Of a stretch of 64,000 bases of DNA, positions 15,808-24,800 are shown in pieces; position 1 is the first letter of the stretch, and every line of letters starts with the position of its first letter. Source of the DNA: Novosphingobium sp. PhB57 (GTDB lineage Bacteria > Pseudomonadota > Alphaproteobacteria > Sphingomonadales > Sphingomonadaceae); NCBI RefSeq assembly GCF_004342985.1, contig NZ_SMBO01000009.1:62001-126000 (forward strand). Direction: 5' to 3'. Under the pieces are notes generated by a model. It was given only the letters and a program-made list of their open reading frames with translations, was not told the origin of the DNA and did not search any database. Position numbers and translations under genes: made by a program.

Positions 15808-18800
15808 ATGGACAAGCGGGTCGAGATCGTGAATCGCGCCACCAAGGCAACAACCAATGCCGTCGCCCGAGCCGGCGAAACCCGCATCCCGATCCCCCTC
15901 GATTCCAACGTCAAGATCGACGCCCCGCCCAATTCCGTCGCATCCATGGTCCGCGAGGGCGACGACCTCGTCCTGAAGTTCGCGGATGGATCGATCATTC
16001 GTCTTGAGGGCTACTTCGGCTGCTCGCCGGAAGACCTCGGGCAATTGACGCTCGACGATCCCTCCAACGGATCGCAATGGCTGGTGAACCTGAGCGAGGT
16101 GTCCTGCGTGGCGCCGGGCGATGTTTCCACCGAGGCCGTCAACTACAACCTGACCCCGCTCGACAGTGCCGCCGCCAGCACGGCCGGTGCCGCCGGCGCG
16201 GCGGCGAGCGGGGGGATCAGCAACGGCCTCCTGATCGGTCTGGGCGCGCTGGCCGTAGGCGGCGGTGTCGCTGCGGCTGCCGGCGGCGGCGGTGGCGGTG
16301 GCGGCGGCGGAAATGTTGGTAATCCGCCCAGCGACACCACGGCGCCTGCGGTGCCGGTCGTTTCCAGCGGCCTCCAGTCGGGCGGTGCCACCAACGATAC
16401 GACGCCCACCTTCAGCGGCACGGCGGAAGCCGGCTCGACGGTAACCGTCTTCGACAACGGCACCCGCATCGGCACAGCCACCGCCGCAGCCAACGGTACC
16501 TGGACTTTCACGCCCGGCACACCGCTCGGCGAAGGCGCCCATAGCCTGACTTTCACGGCCACCGACGCCGCCGGCAACCAGAGCGCCGCCACGCCGGCAC
16601 GCGGCTTCACCGTGGACACGGCCGCCCCCGCAGCGCCCGCCGTTACCGGCGGTCTCGAACCGGGCGGCGCGACCAACGATACGACGCCGACGTTCACCGG
16701 CACGGCGGAAGTGGGATCGACCGTAACGGTCTTCGACAATGGCACGTCCATCGGCATGGCGACGGTCGGCCCCGACGGCACCTGGACCTTTACGCCCGCA
16801 GCCCCGCTTGGCGAGGGCGCGCATAGCCTGACTTTCACCGCCACCGATCCGGCGGGCAACCCCAGCGCCGCCACGCCGGCGCTTGGCTTCACCGTGGACA
16901 CGGCTGCACCTGCTGCGCCGGTCCTGAATCCGACCGACGGCACCACGATCTCCGGCACGGCCGAGGCCGGCGCCACGATCGGCCTCGATACGAATGGCGA
17001 TGGCACGCCCGACGCGACCACCACGGCCGGTGCAGACGGCACCTGGAGCATCACGCTGCCGGCCCCGCTCGGCAATGGCACCGTCGTCAGCGCCACGGCC
17101 ACTGACGCGGCAGGCAATCCCTCCGCTCCGGCGAACGCCACGGTAGACAGCGGCCTGGACACTACACCGCCGGCCACGCCGGTCGTCACCAGCGGTCTCG
17201 AACCGGGCGACGCGACCAATGATACGACGCCGACATTCACCGGCACGGCGGAGGCCGGATCGACCGTAACGGTCTTCGACAATGGCACGTCCATCGGCAC
17301 GGCGACGGTCGGCCCCGACGGCACCTGGACCTTTACGCCCGCCGCCCCGCTTGGCGAGGGCGCGCATAGCCTGACGTTCACCGCCACCGATCCGGCGGGC
17401 AACCCCAGCGCCGCCACGCCGGCGCTCGGCTTCACCGTGGACACGGCTGCACCTGCTGCGCCGGTGCTGAATCCGACCGATGGCACCACGATCTCCGGCA
17501 CGGCCGAGGCCGGCGCCACGATCGGCCTCGATACGAATGGCGATGGCACGCCCGATGCGACCACCACGGCCGGTGCAGACGGCACCTGGAGCATCACGCT
17601 GCCGGCCCCGCTCGGCAATGGCACCGTCGTCAGCGCCACGGCCACTGACGCGGCAGGCAATCCCTCCGCTCCGGCGAACGCCACGGTGGTGAACGGGGTG
17701 GACAACGTGCCGCCGCCGATCCCGGTTGTTACCGACGGCGTCGCCGCCGGGGGCGCCACCAACGACACCACGCCGACGTTCCAGGGTACCACCGAGCCGG
17801 GATCGAGCGTCACCGTTCTCGACAACGGCACGCCGATCGGCGCTGCAACCGTTGCCGCCGATGGCACCTGGAGCTTCACGCCGACTGCGCCGCTGGGCGA
17901 GGGGCCGCACAGCCTGACCTTCGTGGCCACCGATGGAGCGGGCAACCAGAGCCCGGCCTCGGCGCCTTCCGCGTTCTCGGTAGACACCATCGTTCCGGCC
18001 GCTCCGGCGCTCAATCCCACCGATGGCACCACGATCTCCGGGACGGCGGAAGCGGGTGCGACCATCGGCCTCGACACCAACGGCGACGGTACGCCGGATG
18101 CGACCACGACGGCTGCCGGTGACGGCACCTGGAGCATTACCCTGCCGGCCCCGCTGAGCGACGGCACCGTGGTCGGCGCCACGGCCACCGATGCCGCGGG
18201 CAATGTCTCGGGCACCGGGAACGCGACGGTCGACGCGGGCATCGATACCACGCCGCCCGCCGCGCCTGTCGTGTCTGGCGGCAGCGACAATACGGCGCCG
18301 GTGATTGCGCCGTTGCTGCCCGATACCGCCACGAACGATCCCGCGCCCACTTTCGGCGGTACGACCGAGCCCGGCTCGACCGTGGCGGTGTTCGACAATG
18401 GCGCGCCGATCGGCAATGCCACTGTCGCCGCCAACGGCAGCTGGACCTTCACGCCGCTGGTCGCGTTGGGCGAGGGGCCGCATAGCCTGACCTTCGTCGC
18501 GACGGACGCCCTGGGCAACCAGGGTGCCGCGTCCGCGCCCTTCGCCTTCACTGTCGACACGAACGCTCCCGTAGCGCCCACGGTCAATCCCACCGATGGC
18601 ACGATGATCTCCGGCACCGCCGAGATCGGCGCGGGCGTGGGTATCGACATGACCGGAGACGGCGTTCCCGATGCCTACGTCCAGGCGGACGGAGCCGGGA
18701 ACTGGACTTACGTGCCCGGAAGCGCCGTGCCCGATGGCGTGACGATCTCCGTCACGGCCATCGATGCCGCGGGCAATGTCTCGCCGCCGGCCGCCGTGAT

Positions 18801-21800
18801 CGTCGATGCCAGCGTGCCGGTCGCGCCGGGCATCACGGAAGTGGTCGACGACGTGCAGGGCGTCATCGGCGTCGTCCCGCGCGGTTCGGTGAGCAACGAT
18901 GCCACGCTGACGATCAACGGCACGGCCGAGCCCGATTCCACGGTGCGGATTTACGACGGGGCCACGCTGATCGGCACGCTCATCGCCGACCCATCCGGCA
19001 GCTGGACGCTCACCACCGGCGTTCTCGCCGAAGGTCCGCACGAGTTTGCCGTTACCGCCACCGACGCCACCGGCAATGTCAGCGGCCCTTCGGTGACTTA
19101 CGGCGTCGTGGTCGATCTTTCGCCTCCGGCGTCGCTGGTCGTGAACCCCACGGACGGCTTCACGCTCACGGGTACGACCGAGATCGGCGCGACCGTGCTG
19201 GTCGACACCAATGGCGACGGCACGGCCGACCAGACCGTGACGGCGGGGGCAGACGGCAGCTGGAGCGTCACTTTCACCGCGCCTCTGCCCGACGGGACGG
19301 TCGTCAGCGTGACGGCGGTGGACGTCGCGGGCAATTCCACTGCGCCTGCCACTGTCACCGTGGATGACAGCATCGATACCACGCCGCCGCCCATTCCCGT
19401 CCTGGCGGTGGTGACGGATAATGCCGATCCCGTGCAAGGGTCGCTGTCGAACGGCGGCTCCACCAACGACACCCAGCCCACTCTCAACGGTACGGCCGAA
19501 GCCAATGTGACCGTGACGATCTACGACAACGGTATCCTGCTGGGCACGACCACGGCGGACGGGCTGGGGGACTGGCAGTTCGAACCAACCGCGCCGCTTG
19601 GCGAAGGCGCCCATAGCCTGACGGTGACGACGACCGACACCAATGGCAACGAGAGCCAGCCATCGCCTGCCTTCGCGCTGACGGTCGATACCGCGGCCCC
19701 CGCCGCCCCGGTCATCAATCCTTCGGACGGGCAGGCCATCACCGGCACGGCCGAGGCCAACGCTACCATCAATCTGGACCTCAACAACGATGGCACCGCC
19801 GATACCTCGGTCCAGGCCGACGGCGCGGGCGTCTGGAGCTATACGCCGCTCGTGCCGCTGATCAGCGGCACGATTTCCGCCACCGCTACGGATGCGGCCG
19901 GCAACACTTCCGGCCCGGCGATCGGAACGGTCGACGCCACCGCTCCGCTGGCGCCGACGATCGGCGCGGTGGCCGACGATGTCGGAATCTACACCGATCC
20001 GCTTGTGGACGGTGCCTCGACCGACGATGCCCAGCCCACCTTCAGCGGCACGGCCGAGGGCAATGCCATCATCACGCTCTACGAAGGCACGACCGTGATC
20101 GGCACGGCGCAGGCCGGTCCTTCCGGTGCCTGGTCGGTGACGCCGCTGGTGCCGCTGGGGCAGGGGAGCCACGCGCTCACCATCACGGCGACGGACGCGG
20201 TGGGCAACGAGAGCCTGCCGGCGACTTTCACCGTCGTGGTCGACAACCAGGGCCCGGACGCGCCCGTCATCACATCGGTGGCGGACGGCGTGGGGGCGAT
20301 CACCGATCCGCTGGTATCGGGCAGCGTCACTGACGATACCCGGCCGGCGTTTACCGGAACGGCGGAGTCCGGCTCCACGGTTTCGATTTTCAGCAACGGG
20401 ACGCTGCTGGGCACGGCCCAGGCAGACGGCACGACGGGCATCTGGAACTTCATCCCCGGCGCGGCGCTGCCGGAGGGGAGCAACAGCATCGTCGTCATCG
20501 CCACGGACCTTGCCGGCAATGCCGGCACGCCCTCGGCGCCCTTCACGCTGACCGTGGACAGTGTGGTTCCCACCACACCCGCGATCACATCCGCCTTCGA
20601 TAACGTAGGGTCCGTGCAGGGCGCGTTGGCGAGCGGCGCGGCAACCGACGATACCCTGCTGGTCCTGTCCGGAACCGCCGATGCGAATGCCCAGGTCGAC
20701 ATCTTCGAGGGGGGCATTCTCGTCACCACGGTGACGGCCGATGCCTTCGGCGTCTGGAACTTCACGCCTGCCACCCTTGCGCCGGGCACCTATACTTATA
20801 CCGCGAGTGTCACCAATGAGGCCGGTGTGCCCAGCGCCGTCTCTCCGGACTTCGTGCTGACGGTCTCGACTGCGCTTCCCGGCGCACCCTCGATCACATC
20901 CGCTGCCGACGATGTCGGACGCTACACGGCCGCGCTGGCGAGTGGCGACGTGACCGACGACGTGTTGCCGGTGCTGAGCGGCACGGCGCCGATCGGCAGC
21001 ACCGTAACGGTCTACGACAATGGCACGCCCCTGGGTCTGGCGACTCTGGATGGGCTTGGCGGCTGGACTTTCACGCCGACTTCGGCACTGTCCGAAGGCC
21101 CGCATGTCTTCACCGCCACCGCCACCGATGCCATCGGCAATATCAGCCTGGCGTCCGGCGGCTTCACGCTGGAAGTGGACACCAGCGCGCCGCTTGCCCC
21201 CGAAATCGATCCCAGCGCGGGCGCGATCCTGAACGGCACGGCGGAAGCGGACGCCACGATCCTGCTGGACCTCGACGGTGACGGCACGATCGACGCCACC
21301 ACCTTTGCCGACGGCAACGGGGTCTGGAGCTATACCCCTGCGACCCGGCTGGACAACGGAACGACGGTGATCGTCACGGCGGTCGACGCGGCGGGCAATG
21401 CTTCGGGCACGGACAGCGTGGTGATCGACCGCACGCCGCCGCAGGCACCGAGCATTACCCAGATCCTGGACAACGTCGGCGCGCAGGCCGGCAATGTCGC
21501 CAATGGCGGCACCACCGACGACACTTTGCCCGAACTGACGGGTACGGGTGAGCCGGGCTCGACGATCAACCTCTTCGATTTCGGCGCGCCGGTCGGCACT
21601 GTCGTGGTCGGCGCCACCGGCACCTGGTCCTTGCAGCTGACGACGCCGCTCGGTTCGGCGCCGCATTCCTTCACGGCCACGGCTACCGATCCGCTGGGCA
21701 ACGTCGGCCCGGCCTCACCTGCCTATGCGGTGACCGTGGACGTCAGCCCGGTCGTCCTGCCGGTCATCACTTCGGTGCGGGACGATGTCGGTACGATCGT

Positions 21801-24800
21801 CGGCACGGTGGCGCCGGGCGCCACGACCGACGATGCGCTGCCGACGATCGTCGGAACCGCGGGCGGCAATGCGACCGTCGCCGTCTATGACAGTGTGGCG
21901 GGCCTGTTGGGCACCACCGTGGCGAACGGCAGCGGCGACTGGTCCTTCACCCCCGCTGGAACGCTGGGGGGCGGCCAGCATACCTTCACGGCCATCGCCA
22001 CCAATGCCGCCGGCAACTCCAGCAGCTTTTCAGCCGGCTATCAGATCAATATCGATACCACCGTTCCTGCGGTGCCGACGATTACCCAGGCCAACGACGA
22101 TGTGCCGGGCATCACGACGCCGGTGCTGAGCGGCGGCCTTACCAACGATACCACGCCCACCCTCATCGGCCGGGCGGACGGCAACGCGGTCGTCACGATC
22201 TACGCCAATGGCGTTGCGATCGATACCACGACGGCTTCGCCGACTGGCGACTGGCAATATGTGCTCGTTACCGGCGGAGACGGTCCGCAGAGCATCACCG
22301 TCAGCGCCGCCAATGCGGCCGGAAGCAGCAGCGTGCAGTCAGCGCCCTTCGTCTTCACCGTGGACGCCACACCCCCTGCGGCGCCCCTGGTCAATCCCAC
22401 GAATGGCACGGGAACGCTCAGCGGCACGGCCGAGCCGAACACCACGGTGAGCATCGTCATCGGCGGCGGGACGGCCGCGACGCCGAATGTCGATGCATCC
22501 GGCAACTGGACTTACGCCATTCCCGGCAGCAATGCCGAAAACACGCAGATCGCGGTGACCGCGATCGACGCGGCGGGCAACGGTTCGTCGGCCACGACGG
22601 TATTCGTCGACCTGACCGGGCCTGCTGCAACTGTCGCCATCGCTGCGCAAGACGATCAGGGCCTCGTCATGGGCGCGATCGCGCCCAATTCGACGACCGA
22701 CGATACGCTTCCCCTGTTCTCCGGAACCACCGAAGCCTACGCGACGGTTCAGGTCTTCGACGCCGGACAGCCGATCGGCACCGTCCAGGCCGACCTCAAC
22801 GGCAACTGGAGCCTCACGCCGGGTGTCGCGCTTGGCAACGGCCCTCACAGCATCACGTATATCGCCACCGACCTTGCCGGAAATGCAGGCACGGAAAGTC
22901 CGGCCCTGGTCTTCACGGTTCTGACCGGAAACCCGGCCGTGCCGACGATCGTCCAGGTTGCCGACGATGGCCCGACACCTGGCGCCATCCTGGGCGGCGG
23001 CGCCACCAACGACCCGACGCCGCTCATATCCGGCAAGGCCGATCCGGGCGCCATCGTCACCTTGATCATCGATGGAACCGGCGTCGCCACGATGACCGCA
23101 ACCGGGACCGGCGACTGGTCGTTCAACGCGCCCAGCCTCGATGACGGGCCGCATACGATCGCCGTCTCGGCCGCCAATGCTGCGGGCAATCAAAGCGGGC
23201 CTTCGGGCGACTTCGCGATCGTCGTCGATACTCTTGCGCCCGGTGCGCCTGTCATCACCGGCAGCGACGGCACCACCGTCATGGGCACGAGCGAAATCGG
23301 CGCCACGATTACGCTCGCAGTCTCCGGCGGCGGTACTTACGAAACTACAGCCAACAGCGTCGGCCAATGGAGCCTGACCCTGCCGATACAGGCAGCCAAC
23401 GGAACCACTCTCACCGCCACCGCGAGGGATGCAGCAGGCAACAATTCCGGTCCCGGGACCGGCACGGTCGACCAGGGCGTCGACATGACCCCGCCTGCCA
23501 CGCCTGTCCTTTCCACTATCAGCGATGATGCGGGCTTCGTCGTGGGGGCCATCACCAACGGCGGCGTCACCGACGACACCTCGCCGCTGATCTCCGGCAC
23601 CGCCGGTGCCAACGTGCTCATCTCCGTCTACGACGGCACGACATTACTTGGCACGACCAACAGCGATGGGGATGGCGCATGGAGCTTTTCGCCGACCCCC
23701 CCTCTGGGCGCAGGCCCTCACAGCATTTCCGCCACAGCGACCGCCAATGGCGTCGAGAGCATCAGCGGCAACGCCATCGCCTTCACGCTCGACCTCACCC
23801 CGCCGCCGGCGCCTGTGGTCGATCCGGGCAACGGCACGGTGTTTACCGGCACGACGGAAGCCAACGCCAGCGTTATCATCACCTATCCGGGCGGATCGAC
23901 CACCGTTCAGGCGGACGCGACGGGACACTGGACCTTCACGCCGGGCACGCCCATTCCCGACTCCGCCGCGGTGACCGTGGCCGCGCGGGACGTGGCGGGC
24001 AATCTCTCCGGCAGCACCACGGCGACCATCGATTCGACGCCGCCCACCGTGCCCGCCATCACCGGAGCAGACGATAATGCCGGCGGTGTCCTGGGCCCCG
24101 TCGCTACCGGAGGCGGCACGGACGACACCACGCCAACGCTCTCGGGCATCGCAGAGGCGAACGCCATCGTCTCGGTCTACGACGGCGCCACGCTGCTCGG
24201 CACCGCGGTAGCGACGGGCGGCGCCTGGACCTTCACTCCGCCGACCGCCCTGGGAGAAGGGCCGCACAGCTTCACCGTCACGGCCGCGGATACGTTCGGC
24301 AACGTCAGCGGCGCTTCCGCGCCTTACACGCTGACCATCGTCACCTCCACGCCGGCCGCCCCGGTCATTACCGGCGGCGCCGACAATGTCGGCACCATAG
24401 TCGGTCCCATCGGCAATGGCGGGGCCACGGATGACAGCCAGCCCACGATCACCGGCAGCGCCGGCGCGAACCTGACGATCACGCTCTACGAAGGCGCAGT
24501 GGCCGTAGGCACGACCACCAGCGACATCAACGGGGCCTGGTCGATCGAGACCAGCCTGTTGCAGGACGGCGCGCACGTTCTCACGGCCGTCGCCACCAAT
24601 GCGGCCGGCACGGCAAGCGCCAACTCCAGCGCCTTCACCGTCAACGTCGATACCGCTGCACCGAACCCGCCGGCAGTCACGTCCGTCACTGACGATGTGG
24701 GCACGATCCAGACCGCCCTGGTATCGGGCGCGCAGACCGACGATACCCGACCGACCCTGACCGGCACTGCAGAGGCGAACTCCACCGTCTCGATCCTGGA

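Noticed and set aside
15709..21666. A 1,985-codon open frame on the minus strand opposite the adhesin gene
   Set aside because: It mirrors the repeats and codon bias of the plus-strand adhesin, is rich in Arg/Gly/Asp without any domain, and is a shadow frame.
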